From contig NZ_SLWX01000018.1 of the NCBI RefSeq assembly GCF_004340525.1, forward strand, positions 1-64,000: a stretch of DNA of 64,000 bases. The letters are read 5' to 3'. The notes below the pieces were generated by a model that was not told the origin of the DNA, did not search any database, and worked only from the letters and a program-made list of their open reading frames with translations. A program made the translations under genes and the position numbers. Within the stretch, counting starts at the first letter, position 1. Each line of letters begins with the position of its first letter. Positions 9,283 to 19,626 of this stretch are shown one piece after another. The DNA comes from Chromatocurvus halotolerans. GTDB taxonomy: Bacteria > Pseudomonadota > Gammaproteobacteria > Pseudomonadales > Halieaceae.

Positions 9283-10317
9283 ATGAAAAAATCTAGTGAG
9301 ACCCGGGATGATCTCGCAAATAAGCGGCAGACTGCTGGCGGTGCGCGGGATGATGCCTCCAACAGGCGAGACCGGCGTGCAGATCAGCGTGATCTGGCCG
9401 GTCAGGCACGGGACGATAAATTGGACATGTCTGATCTGGCGGGTCAGGCACGAGACGGCGCTGGGGATGAGCGGGATAATGCCGGGGACGTCCGCGATCA
9501 TGTGGCCGGACTGCGCGATTCTGCCGCTGAACAGCGTGACCGGACTGCCGAGGAGTTTGATTCGCGGAACCGGAGCCGATCTCCAAATCGGATTCTCCGT
9601 TCAGAACTTGCTCGCCATGAGGCGGCATCCGACCGAGAGGCCGCATTTCAGGATCGCAGCGCAAGTGCACAGGAGAGGACAGAGGCCCAACGCGATCGCC
9701 GGGCAGCACTGGCAGACCGGCACGTCGGTGCCCGGCAGCGTAGGCTCGCCGAAGCCGATCGCAACACCGCATCCAGCGACCGAGCCGCAGGGCTGTCCGA
9801 ACGCGCCAATGCGCAACTTGACCGGTCAAGCGCCCGCATTGACCGCGAAGTATCAGCGGTAGATCGCGAGGACGCCTCCATCGACCCACTCACAGGGGTC
9901 CTTCTCCGCAGAGCAGGCTTCGCAGCGCTGAGCCGCGATATCGCCCGGGCCCGGCGTACGAACATTCCTCTCGTGGTCTGCTTCATCGACGTCGATCATC
10001 TGAAAACTGTCAATGACGGGCAGGGCCACGCCGCAGGCGACCAGATGTTGCTGAACGTAGCCAGCACGTTGCGCAGCCGACTGCGGGCTTCCGACCTTAT
10101 CTTCCGTTACGGTGGTGACGAGTTCGTTTGCATTTTCCCTGACTCGGACAGCTCCTTTGGTGAGCTACGGCTGGCGCAGGTGAATGAGGAATTGGCGCGT
10201 TGCCCGTCGCCAGCCTCTGTGACCGCCGGATTCGCTGAGCTGAGACCAGAGGACTCGAGCGAGGACCTCGTGGCGCGCGCAGATTCTGAGCTGTACCGGA
10301 AGCGGAAGCTGCGCTGA
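9283..10317 (+). CDS. Diguanylate cyclase with long heptad-repeat N-terminus
   Basis: Predicted GGDEF enzyme making c-di-GMP from two GTP. Residues 8-196 form 27 consecutive seven-residue units: the first dozen follow R-D-x5 (RDLAGQA, RDNAGDV), the later ones place D/E-R at positions 5-6 (AALADRH, TASSDRA). The register never slips, so this should be a long, highly charged helical rod or coiled coil. A GGDEF domain follows from DPLTG (about residue 202), with intact YGGDEFVCIF and an RxxD inhibitory site (RASD) five residues before GGDEF. No membrane segment or known sensor domain is seen. An in-frame upstream extension to 9085 lacks the repeat and is rejected; the ATG at 9283 directly precedes the repeat. 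The repeat style recalls actinobacterial GGDEF proteins, which suggests transfer but does not prove it. Confidence 0.88.
   Translation: MKKSSETRDDLANKRQTAGGARDDASNRRDRRADQRDLAGQARDDKLDMSDLAGQARDGAGDERDNAGDVRDHVAGLRDSAAEQRDRTAEEFDSRNRSRSPNRILRSELARHEAASDREAAFQDRSASAQERTEAQRDRRAALADRHVGARQRRLAEADRNTASSDRAAGLSERANAQLDRSSARIDREVSAVDREDASIDPLTGVLLRRAGFAALSRDIARARRTNIPLVVCFIDVDHLKTVNDGQGHAAGDQMLLNVASTLRSRLRASDLIFRYGGDEFVCIFPDSDSSFGELRLAQVNEELARCPSPASVTAGFAELRPEDSSEDLVARADSELYRKRKLR
9390..9457 (+). repeat. Near-identical 26-bp direct repeats inside the GGDEF gene
   Basis: Segments 9390-9415 and 9432-9457 differ at two positions and are offset by 42 bp, exactly two heptads. Both encode DLAGQARD. This is direct evidence that the heptad rod grew by duplication of 42-bp units. 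Confidence 0.75.
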
Positions 10318-10387
10318 TTACGGGATTCGTGAGCGCTTGATCGACCGGTTGCATGGGCAAGTGCAGCCTCAATGCGAGACTGAAGCT

Positions 10388-11260
10388 ATGAAAATCCTGC
10401 GCGGCGGCAGCACCGGAATCTGCTTTTCCCTGGCGTTCGCCCTGTACACATGCTGTTTGGCGACTACTGCGCGGTCGCAAGCCGCGCCACCGTTACAGAT
10501 CCAGTCGCCGGCGCCAGCACAGGTCGTTTTCGAGGCGCCCAGTGACTTCAACCGCCGCGTTTTTGTCGTGGACAAGGACGGCTTCCGCTCCATGCGCTTT
10601 GGCAACCTGTCTGGCGAAGATCAGAGCCGGATCCGGCTTGGCCATCCGGAGCAATTGCCCATGCCCTATCTCCGCAGCGCGGCCGTTGGCCTGGCCGTGC
10701 CCCTTAGGCTGGAAAGGCTATTGATGATCGGGCTGGGCGGCGGTGCCTTCCCCAGTTTCGTGCAGGCACGGCTACCCGAAGTTTACGTGGATGCCGTTGA
10801 GATCGATCCTGTAGTTGCCCGAATCGCCAAAAAATACTTCTCGCTTAAGGAGGCAGAAAAGCTGCGAGTCCACGTTGTGGACGCGGTGGAATTTGTAAAG
10901 CAGCGCAACACGCTCTATGACTACATCTTTCTCGATGCCTACGATGCCGACGAGCTTCCGATGTCCCTGACAACACACCGCTTTTTCCGGGACATAAGGG
11001 CGAACCTCGCCCCCGGCGGGGTTGTTGTGGTAAACATCGCGATAAGCAGCGACTACAAAACACGTAAATTAATCGGAAAGCTCTCCGGCTACTACGATCA
11101 CTGTCTGCAAATGCGCAGTACACCCAGCCTCAATGATGTGCTGCTGCTATCCGATGCGCCGATCCCGGAGAGCCATGAGCTGATTGCCCGGGTGGAGAAG
11201 TTTGGTGCTACCGGTATCGCCATGCGGCAGCATATTGACGCTGCGAAAGACTGCACGTGA
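10388..11260 (+). CDS. Exported spermidine-synthase-like protein
   Basis: A 290-residue protein with a spermine/spermidine synthase fold (class I SAM or decarboxylated-SAM binding). Seen: LMIGLGGGAFPSFVQ (nucleotide loop), VDAVEIDPVVARIAKKYF (acidic ribose-binding residue), and FLDAYDADELP, a SpeE-type active-site loop. The N-terminus MKILRGGSTG followed by a hydrophobic stretch and TTARSQA looks like a Sec signal peptide, which is unusual because SpeE enzymes are cytoplasmic. The ATG at 10388 is preferred over an upstream in-frame start because it begins this signal. No partner speD or speA is nearby. The substrate is unknown; calling it a polyamine synthase would be unsafe. Confidence 0.72.
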   Translation: MKILRGGSTGICFSLAFALYTCCLATTARSQAAPPLQIQSPAPAQVVFEAPSDFNRRVFVVDKDGFRSMRFGNLSGEDQSRIRLGHPEQLPMPYLRSAAVGLAVPLRLERLLMIGLGGGAFPSFVQARLPEVYVDAVEIDPVVARIAKKYFSLKEAEKLRVHVVDAVEFVKQRNTLYDYIFLDAYDADELPMSLTTHRFFRDIRANLAPGGVVVVNIAISSDYKTRKLIGKLSGYYDHCLQMRSTPSLNDVLLLSDAPIPESHELIARVEKFGATGIAMRQHIDAAKDCT

Positions 11261-11390
11261 CTGTGGGCGCGCGGTCTATCGGCCGGAAGCTGACCGCCAC
11301 CGAATACCGGGGCTCGGTGCGGCGATAATCTGAATTGTCGCGAGCGGATAACGGCACTGCGCTGTTCGATTTCGATCGCTCAGGTTGAAA

Positions 11391-11684
11391 CTACCAAAGG
11401 TGCCGGGGGGCCTCCATGCGGTAGTGCAGTACGCGCACTATCTGAAGGTGCGTACCAGTCTGTTGGTAGAAGATGATGTGCGAGCGGTGTTCGTATCGGC
11501 GCAGTCCCGCTCCGAGGTGTTCGGCGCGACGCCCCAGCCTGGGATTGTCTGCAAGTCGATCGAAACATGCGCCGAGCTCATCGCGATAGCACCGCGACTG
11601 TTCAATCCCGTGGCGCTTGATGGTGTAGTCGGCGATCGCCTCAAGATCCACTGCCGCGCGACGTGAAAAGCGATACTCAGCCAT
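11391..11684 (-). CDS. parE: ParE-family toxin
   Basis: A 97-residue RelE/ParE superfamily toxin beginning MAEYRFSRRAAVDLEAIADYTI. Conserved ParE features are present: the helical hairpin with GIEQSRCYRDEL, LADNPRLGRR, GLRRYEHRSHIIFYQ and the C-terminal RVLHYRMEAPRHL. ParE toxins poison DNA gyrase. gyrB begins just beyond the pair, though this is probably chance. An upstream in-frame start would run into parD and is rejected. It overlaps the antitoxin gene by eight bases. It is intact, so presumably active. Confidence 0.92.
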   Translation of the reverse strand: MAEYRFSRRAAVDLEAIADYTIKRHGIEQSRCYRDELGACFDRLADNPRLGRRAEHLGAGLRRYEHRSHIIFYQQTGTHLQIVRVLHYRMEAPRHLW

Positions 11685-11922
11685 CCGACGAACGGTATCG
11701 GGCCTCCGCGCTGGCCCAGATATCGTCAAGAATCTGATCACTCGGCCCGCTGGCAAGGCCTTCATCGATGGCGGCTTTGAGCGCGCTGGCCTTTTCCTGC
11801 TCGCGCCGAATCAGGTCTCGCAGGTACTCGCTGTCGTTGGTGTAATCGCCACTGACGACCTGCGCCTTGATCCAGTCGTCCTGGGCATCCGTCAAAGTAA
11901 TCGTCTTACGTACCGTGGCCAT
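11677..11922 (-). CDS. parD: ParD-family antitoxin
   Basis: An 81-residue antitoxin with an N-terminal ribbon-helix-helix DNA-binding segment (TVRKTITLTDAQDDWIKAQV, then SEYLRDLIRRE) and a C-terminal toxin-binding tail. It precedes and overlaps parE, the standard antitoxin-first order that couples translation. It should bind the operator seen at 11946-11964 and repress the pair. Confidence 0.92.
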   Translation of the reverse strand: MATVRKTITLTDAQDDWIKAQVVSGDYTNDSEYLRDLIRREQEKASALKAAIDEGLASGPSDQILDDIWASAEARYRSSDG

Positions 11923-11945
11923 CGCTGAATCCCTGCACTCGCTTC

Positions 11946-11964
11946 ATACTATTGGTGCAGTATA
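11946..11964 (-). promoter_or_regulatory. parDE promoter and candidate ParD operator
   Basis: On the minus strand TGCTATACT forms an extended -10 element (TGN followed by TATACT) about 37 bases before the parD ATG. It is embedded in an inverted repeat, ATACT-N8-AGTAT (11946-11963). An operator overlapping the -10 box is what autorepressed ParD systems use. The match to ParD binding is inferred. Confidence 0.55.
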
Positions 11965-12031
11965 GCACGGTGGCTATGGCGCTGGAGTCACATGATCGCC
12001 CATTACTTTTCAACGCGAACAAAACTCGCAA

Positions 12032-14473
<2,442 letters not shown>

Positions 14474-14531
14474 TCAATAGGCGCGGCCGGGAAGAAGCGT
14501 CTTCCGCAACAGAAATGCGTCCCCATGCGTA

Positions 14532-15638
14532 TCATTTCTCTTTCACTATCTGCCCATGTTCCACGTGGAACACTGACAACGGATCTGGCGGCCTCCAGAC
14601 GTCGTGTAGATCAGCCAGATCAATACAGCTGATGAAAACTTGCGCGCGGGTTTGCTCTACCTCCTCGCAGACCAAACGCAAATGTTCATCATCCAGCTCT
14701 GACGGCAGATCATCCAGCAGGAAAATGCACCTGTCTCCGCCCCCGTCTTCGGCGAACAAGTGCCCCTGAGCAAGCTTGAGCGCACTTACCACCAGCTTCT
14801 GCTGTCCACGCGACAAAGTGTCCGACGCGGAAGCATCACCGGCGAGAATCCGAATGTCGGCTCTCTGCGGCCCGCTGTGGGTGAAGCCCTGCTCAAGGTC
14901 CACCACCAAACCGGCATTCAGGACTTCAAGCAATGATCTCTCTCGGTCCCAGCCCCGTCTGAACTGCAGCGTAACCGGCAAACTGTCCGGAAGTACTGAC
15001 GCGACGACCTGCGCAAATCGCGTGCTGAGCCTGCTGAAGTAAACCTGTCGGCTCAGCGTCAACGACTCGCCAGCGGCCGCGAGTTCGTGAGTCCACGACA
15101 TCAACTCAGCATCCCGTATATTACCACGCCGCAGAAGGGTATTGCGTTGCCTGATGCAACGTTGATAGCGCTGCCAAACCGTAAAGAAGGTGTGTTCCAC
15201 GTGGAACACGCCCCAATCGAGAAAGCGACGGCGGTCACGAGGAGAGCCAGTCAGCAGATCAAAGCTGTCGCTGTTAAGCACCAATACCGGCAGCTCTGCG
15301 GCAAGGTGAGCGGCAGATCGAACCGGTAGCCCGGAAATCCTTATGTCAGCGTCGCCGTTTCTATGTCGCTGAACCCCCAATGAGCGCTCTCGCGCGTCCC
15401 GTTCCTCGTTGCCTGACGAAACTTCACCGTAGACAGTGAGATTGCCTGCACCATGACTGATGACAGAGCGAGCGGTGTATGAACGAAAAGAGCGTGCGGC
15501 AGACAGCAGGTGGATACTCTCCAGTACACTCGTCTTGCCACTACCGTTAGCGCCATAGAGTATATTTGCCGGCGACAGATCGGTAAGCCGCACCTGCGCG
15601 AGGTTGCGGACATTGTGAATATCCAGACGTGTCAGCAT
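14532..15638 (-). CDS. recF: DNA replication and repair protein RecF
   Basis: SMC-like ATPase that helps RecA load at gapped DNA. The start at 15638 gives 368 residues beginning MLTRLDIHNVRNL, the family N-terminus; an in-frame extension of 24 residues is rejected. Walker A is GANGSGKTS, the signature is TLSRGQQKLVVSALKLAQ, and Walker B lies in CIFLLDDLPSELD. Two parS sites are embedded in the coding sequence and both encode VFHVEH, at the conserved WGVFHVEH region and near the C-terminus. Confidence 0.97.
   Translation of the reverse strand: MLTRLDIHNVRNLAQVRLTDLSPANILYGANGSGKTSVLESIHLLSAARSFRSYTARSVISHGAGNLTVYGEVSSGNEERDARERSLGVQRHRNGDADIRISGLPVRSAAHLAAELPVLVLNSDSFDLLTGSPRDRRRFLDWGVFHVEHTFFTVWQRYQRCIRQRNTLLRRGNIRDAELMSWTHELAAAGESLTLSRQVYFSRLSTRFAQVVASVLPDSLPVTLQFRRGWDRERSLLEVLNAGLVVDLEQGFTHSGPQRADIRILAGDASASDTLSRGQQKLVVSALKLAQGHLFAEDGGGDRCIFLLDDLPSELDDEHLRLVCEEVEQTRAQVFISCIDLADLHDVWRPPDPLSVFHVEHGQIVKEK
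14557..14572. promoter_or_regulatory. parS site 1
   Basis: TGTTCCACGTGGAACA is a perfect 16-bp palindrome identical to the chromosomal ParB-binding site known from Pseudomonas and relatives. It lies near the 3' end of recF, about 4 kb from the likely origin, with parAB in the window at 26090-27786. Confidence 0.88.
15193..15208. promoter_or_regulatory. parS site 2
   Basis: A second perfect copy of TGTTCCACGTGGAACA, 636 bp from the first and also inside recF. With flanking bases it forms an 18-bp perfect palindrome. The two sites probably nucleate the ParB partition complex. Confidence 0.88.
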
Positions 15639-15737
15639 GGAAACCGCGTCGGTGCTGCCGAATCCAGCAATCTCTCCGTAATAGAAGCCGTAGACTGCTG
15701 TCTTGGACAAAAATGAATCAGCGGAGAAATATTCGCT

Positions 15738-16841
15738 TTACAGCCGCATGGGCATGACGACATACAGCGAGTCACCGGCATCCGACTCTTCAAGGACCGC
15801 ACTGCTGTTGGGATCAGAAAGGGAAAAACGCACCGCTTCGCCAGACAGGACACCGAGCACATCCAGGAGATAACCAACATTGAACCCGACTTCCAGGGCG
15901 TCGCCGGTATACTCGACCGGTACGACTTCCTCCGCCTGTTCCTGCTCGGGATTATTTGCCTCGATTTCCAGCGTGTCCTGCGACAGCTTCAGTCGTACAC
16001 CGCGGTATTTTTCGTTGGACAGGATGGCCGTGCGGGTAAAAGCCTGACGAAGCTGCAGCCGATCAGCAACAACGACCTTCTCGGCCGATCGTGGCAGCAC
16101 GCGTTCATAATCCGGAAATTTCCCATCCACAAGCTTGGAGGTGAAACTGAAGCCCGGCGTGGTCGCACGAAAATGATTATCGCCGAGAATGACCGTAACT
16201 TCGTCTGTGTCATCGCCTAGCAGTCGGCCCAGCTCAAGAACACCTTTACGTGGCAGAATGACCTGGATATCGTCCACCGACTCGAGCGCGTCAGGTAATG
16301 TACATATCGCCAGGCGATGCCCGTCGGTGGCCACGAAACGCAATCGCCCACCTCGTATTTCCCAGAGCATACCGTTCAGATAGTAGCGCACGTCCTGCTG
16401 CGCCATCGCAAACGATGTCCGGTCAATCAATCGCCGCAACTGATGCGCTGACAGCACGAAATGATGACTGCCGATACTGTCTTCTATGTTCGGAAACTCC
16501 CTGGCTGGCAAGGTCAGCAACGAAAAGCGGCTGCGCCCGCAAGTCAATACCGCTTTTCCATCCTGGACGTGAAACTGGATGTCGCCGCCCTCTGGGAGCG
16601 ACTTGCAGATATCGAGAAGCTTGCGGGCCGGAACCGTGATTTCACCCGGCTCTGCGCCGGCGGGCAACGCCACGCGCCCCACCAGCTCAACTTCCAGATC
16701 GGTACCGGTTAACGAAAGCTGCTCGCCATCAATCTGCAGCAGAACGTTGGCCAACACGGGAAGGGTATTTCTACGCTCCACGACACCCGCAACGAGGCTA
16801 AGGGGCTTGATAAGGGCGTCTCGCGGAACACTGAATTTCAT
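15738..16841 (-). CDS. dnaN: DNA polymerase III sliding clamp (beta subunit)
   Basis: Ring-shaped processivity clamp for DNA polymerase III. The 367 residues cover three clamp domains; the start MKFSVPRDALIKPLSLVAGVV and the C-terminus YVVMPMRL are the expected ends. Blocks such as RRNTLPVLANVLL and FVATDGHRLA are diagnostic. It sits between dnaA and recF with 70- and 99-base gaps, the canonical order. Confidence 0.98.
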   Translation of the reverse strand: MKFSVPRDALIKPLSLVAGVVERRNTLPVLANVLLQIDGEQLSLTGTDLEVELVGRVALPAGAEPGEITVPARKLLDICKSLPEGGDIQFHVQDGKAVLTCGRSRFSLLTLPAREFPNIEDSIGSHHFVLSAHQLRRLIDRTSFAMAQQDVRYYLNGMLWEIRGGRLRFVATDGHRLAICTLPDALESVDDIQVILPRKGVLELGRLLGDDTDEVTVILGDNHFRATTPGFSFTSKLVDGKFPDYERVLPRSAEKVVVADRLQLRQAFTRTAILSNEKYRGVRLKLSQDTLEIEANNPEQEQAEEVVPVEYTGDALEVGFNVGYLLDVLGVLSGEAVRFSLSDPNSSAVLEESDAGDSLYVVMPMRL

Positions 16842-16911
16842 GGATTTTCCTTCGCAGCTGCAGTCACGGGTCTGATGATCGGCACGCCTACGGCCGACCC
16901 TGACATTGTGC

Positions 16912-18399
16912 TCAAGTCGTTAGAGATCGCAACAAGTTCTTGTAATCTTCGTGTATATCCGAGCTTGTTTCTCGCAATTCCTTGATTTTTCGACAGGCGT
17001 GAAGAACTGTGGTGTGATCGCGTCCACCAAAACTGTCGCCGATCTCCGGCAAACTGTAATTAGTCAGCTCCTTGGCCAGTGCCATCGCGACTTGCCGAGG
17101 ACGCGCCACGGAGCGACTGCGACGGCGTGACATCATGTCTGCCACCTTGATCTTGTAATATTCCGCCACCGTGCGCTGGATGTTGTCCAGGCTGACCTGC
17201 TTGTCCTGCAGCGCCAGCAGATCCTTCAGGCTTTCCTTGACCAGGTCAACGTCCACGGCGCGCCGAGTGAAGTTAGCACTTGCTATCACTCTCTTCAGCG
17301 CTCCCTCGAGCTCGCGCACATTGGATCGGATCCTCTGGGCGATAAAGAAGGCCGACTCAGGGGGCAGGTCAACCTGTGATTGCTGCGCTTTTTTCATGAG
17401 AATCGCCACCCGTGTCTCCAGGTCGGGTGGCTCGACAGCAACCGTCAGACCCCAGCCAAACCGGGATTTCAGACGTTCCTCAAGGCCATCGATTTCCTTC
17501 GGATAGCGATCACAGGTAAGAATCATCTGCTGTCCACCCTCAAGCAGGGCATTGAACGTATGGAAGAACTCTTCCTGCGACCGGTCCTTTTTCGCGAAAA
17601 ACTGGATATCGTCGATCAGCAGTGCATCCACCGAGCGGTAATAGCGCTTGAAATCCGTGATGGCGTTGAGCTGCAGCGCCTTGACCATATCGGCGACAAA
17701 GCGCTCGGAATGCAGATAGACAATACGCGCCTCAGGATTGTTGACTTTCAGCGCGTTACCCACAGCATGCATCAAGTGTGTTTTGCCAAGACCCACGCCG
17801 CCGTACAGGAACAGCGGGTTGTAGGCATCCCCGGGATTCTCTGCGACCTGCTGTGCCGCCGCGAGCGCGAGCTGGTTGGACTTACCCTCGACAAAATTCT
17901 GGAAGGTATAGTTGCTGACAAGATTGTGCTGATGCTGCAGTGCTTCGTGCACCTCGGAATCATTGGCGCGGCCAAAGCTGGCTGTCGGCGCTGACGGCAT
18001 AGCGCGCGCTGCCGGTGCGCTCTCGTCTGCATTCCTGGACGAGAGCGCAGATGGCGCAGGCGACGCATAGGACAGCGAATCACCCGCCGGTGCCGTGTGC
18101 GTGGAGGGACTGGCTGAAAAGGTGGCAAACGATGCCTGTGTTCCCGAGGTCGCCTGTGCGTTGCCGATTTCCAGAACAACATCAACCCCCGCGCCCCCGG
18201 GATACTCTCTGACCAGCTCCGATATTCGCCCGGCGAATTTATCCGTCACGAAATCGCGGATGAAACGATTGGGGGCAAACAGACGCAGAAGCCCACTTTC
18301 CTCGCTCGCCTGCAGGGGGCGAATCCACGTATTGAACTGCTGGGCCGGCAGCTCGTCCTGCAGCCGGGTTTTACACTGTGACCATGATACCTGAGACAA
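16912..18399 (-). CDS. dnaA: Chromosomal replication initiator protein DnaA
   Basis: AAA+ initiator that binds DnaA boxes and melts oriC. The 495 residues show domain I (about 1-85, [24 protein letters not shown]), a variable alanine/serine-rich linker (about 90-165), the AAA+ core with Walker [10 protein letters not shown] and Walker [10 protein letters not shown], and the C-terminal DNA-binding domain with [13 protein letters not shown] and the signature [14 protein letters not shown]. It reads away from the origin region at 18400-19066. A perfect DnaA box 138 bases upstream suggests autoregulation. Confidence 0.99.
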   Translation of the reverse strand: MSQVSWSQCKTRLQDELPAQQFNTWIRPLQASEESGLLRLFAPNRFIRDFVTDKFAGRISELVREYPGGAGVDVVLEIGNAQATSGTQASFATFSASPSTHTAPAGDSLSYASPAPSALSSRNADESAPAARAMPSAPTASFGRANDSEVHEALQHQHNLVSNYTFQNFVEGKSNQLALAAAQQVAENPGDAYNPLFLYGGVGLGKTHLMHAVGNALKVNNPEARIVYLHSERFVADMVKALQLNAITDFKRYYRSVDALLIDDIQFFAKKDRSQEEFFHTFNALLEGGQQMILTCDRYPKEIDGLEERLKSRFGWGLTVAVEPPDLETRVAILMKKAQQSQVDLPPESAFFIAQRIRSNVRELEGALKRVIASANFTRRAVDVDLVKESLKDLLALQDKQVSLDNIQRTVAEYYKIKVADMMSRRRSRSVARPRQVAMALAKELTNYSLPEIGDSFGGRDHTTVLHACRKIKELRETSSDIHEDYKNLLRSLTT

Positions 18400-18951
18400 A
18401 ACCTACCCTCTTCCGATTGAACCACCAGGGCTCAAACCGTGACTTCTTGTTATCAGCTGATGTGCTTCGATCGGCTCTGTTGACGAACCCGGCGGGCTCT
18501 CCCCGAAAAACGTCATCATAACCGCCGCAAACTGACTTATCCACACATTTACTCAATATTTTTTATTTTTATTTCTTATTAATTTCAGTTACTTACCGGT
18601 TTTATCGCCCATTTCTGAGAAATAACCCAATTCCGCGTGAGCACACGGTTTTCTGTGGATAACCTGTTAATTTCTTTGGGGGAAACTGTTTGTCGATGGC
18701 CACAGGTCACGTGTTCACAGGGCCTCCCGTCGGCGCGCCGCGGCATGTTCGGGGGGCGATGCCAGTGACGTGTGTCAGCCACCACTACTCGGCAACACCG
18801 CCGACGGGAGGGCGGGGTCAGGGCATCGGTAATACACCGCGACGCCCGAACATTACTCGCTCAACTGACCTGAAAACAACGTGAAGCTAACGCGAACGGC
18901 TTTGCCAGCAGCCTGGCAGGCAGCCAGCGACAAAGAAAAGCCTGCAAGTCA
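18400..18951. other. Candidate chromosomal replication origin (oriC)
   Basis: The 667-base gap between dnaA and rpmH holds two perfect DnaA boxes facing each other, TTATCCACA at 18537-18545 and TGTGGATAA at 18654-18662. Immediately after the first box, bases 18546-18595 are strongly A/T-rich, a plausible unwinding element. In Pseudomonas the working origin lies in this same gap. A candidate dnaA -10 box (TATGAT on the minus strand, 18515-18520) lies just beside box 1. Only two perfect boxes were found by eye; weaker ones may exist. Confidence 0.7.
18723..18811. repeat. 13-bp inverted repeat in the dnaA-rpmH gap
   Basis: CCTCCCGTCGGCG (18723-18735) is repeated exactly in inverse orientation at 18799-18811, with 63 bases between the arms. 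It lies between the DnaA boxes and the rpmH promoter. It could be a protein-binding or cruciform element. Function unknown. Confidence 0.65.
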
Positions 18952-18980
18952 TTGAATTGCCCGGAGGCTTTCTCTAGAAT
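18952..18980 (+). promoter_or_regulatory. Sigma70-type promoter for rpmH-rnpA
   Basis: TTGAAT (18952-18957) and TAGAAT (18975-18980) are separated by exactly 17 bp, a near-consensus sigma70 promoter. It would give a leader of about 80 bases before rpmH. Confidence 0.65.
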
Positions 18981-19066
18981 GCACCTCCTTTTTTACCGTC
19001 CGCTGGGTCGGTCGCCAAGCGACCCTGTACACCGACGCGGCCTTTACGCAACCACGAGATTCCGTC

Positions 19067-19201
19067 ATGAAAAGAACCTTCCAGCCCAGCGTCCTCAAGC
19101 GCAAGCGCACACACGGCTTTCGCGCGCGAATGGCCACTCGGGGAGGACGCGCCCTGATCAACCGCCGTCGCGCCAAGGGCCGCAAGCGCCTCTCGGCCTG
19201 A
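19067..19201 (+). CDS. rpmH: 50S ribosomal protein L34
   Basis: The 44-residue, extremely basic L34 ([18 protein letters not shown] and so on, ending KGRKRLSA), too short for routine ORF calling. It has full length and typical sequence. It is the first gene of the rpmH-rnpA-yidD-yidC-mnmE series that reads away from the origin. Confidence 0.99.
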   Translation: MKRTFQPSVLKRKRTHGFRARMATRGGRALINRRRAKGRKRLSA

Positions 19202-19219
19202 CGCCCGGGTAACGGTAGC

Positions 19220-19235
19220 GAGCGGGTATCCGCTC
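19220..19235 (+). promoter_or_regulatory. Small hairpin between rpmH and rnpA
   Basis: GAGCGG-GTAT-CCGCTC forms a 6-bp stem with a 4-base loop in the 50-base rpmH-rnpA gap. It may reduce rnpA expression relative to rpmH. It lacks a T-run. Confidence 0.4.
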
Positions 19236-19251
19236 CTCTCTGCCGTGTCCG

Positions 19252-19626
19252 ATGTCAAATCATTTTGGCAGGCACAAGCGACTGCTCAGTGCGAGCGATT
19301 ACCGTGTGGTATTCAGCGGTGCCTCTCTGCGGGCAGGACAAAACGAATTTCTGCTCCTCGCGCGATCCAATAACTGCGGTCATCACCGACTGGGGCTTGC
19401 CGTGGCAAAAAAACACGTGCGCCACGCCACGCAGCGCAACCGCATCAAGCGCGGCGCTCGCGAGGCCTTTCGCCATCTGCCCGACAGTGAGCCGGGGCTG
19501 GACATTATTTTCCTGACCCGACCGGGTGCCGCGAAAACCAGCAATGACGTCTACACCAGGGATTTGCCGCGCCAGCTTCAACGCCTGTGCAGTAAGGCCG
19601 CCGTGCAGGCAGACACCCCGTCATGA
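19252..19626 (+). CDS. rnpA: Ribonuclease P protein component
   Basis: Protein subunit of RNase P, which removes 5' leaders from tRNA precursors. The 124 residues contain the RNR signature block ([14 protein letters not shown]) and the [10 protein letters not shown] strand. It overlaps yidD by four bases (ATGA), the classical arrangement. Confidence 0.98.
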   Translation: MSNHFGRHKRLLSASDYRVVFSGASLRAGQNEFLLLARSNNCGHHRLGLAVAKKHVRHATQRNRIKRGAREAFRHLPDSEPGLDIIFLTRPGAAKTSNDVYTRDLPRQLQRLCSKAAVQADTPS

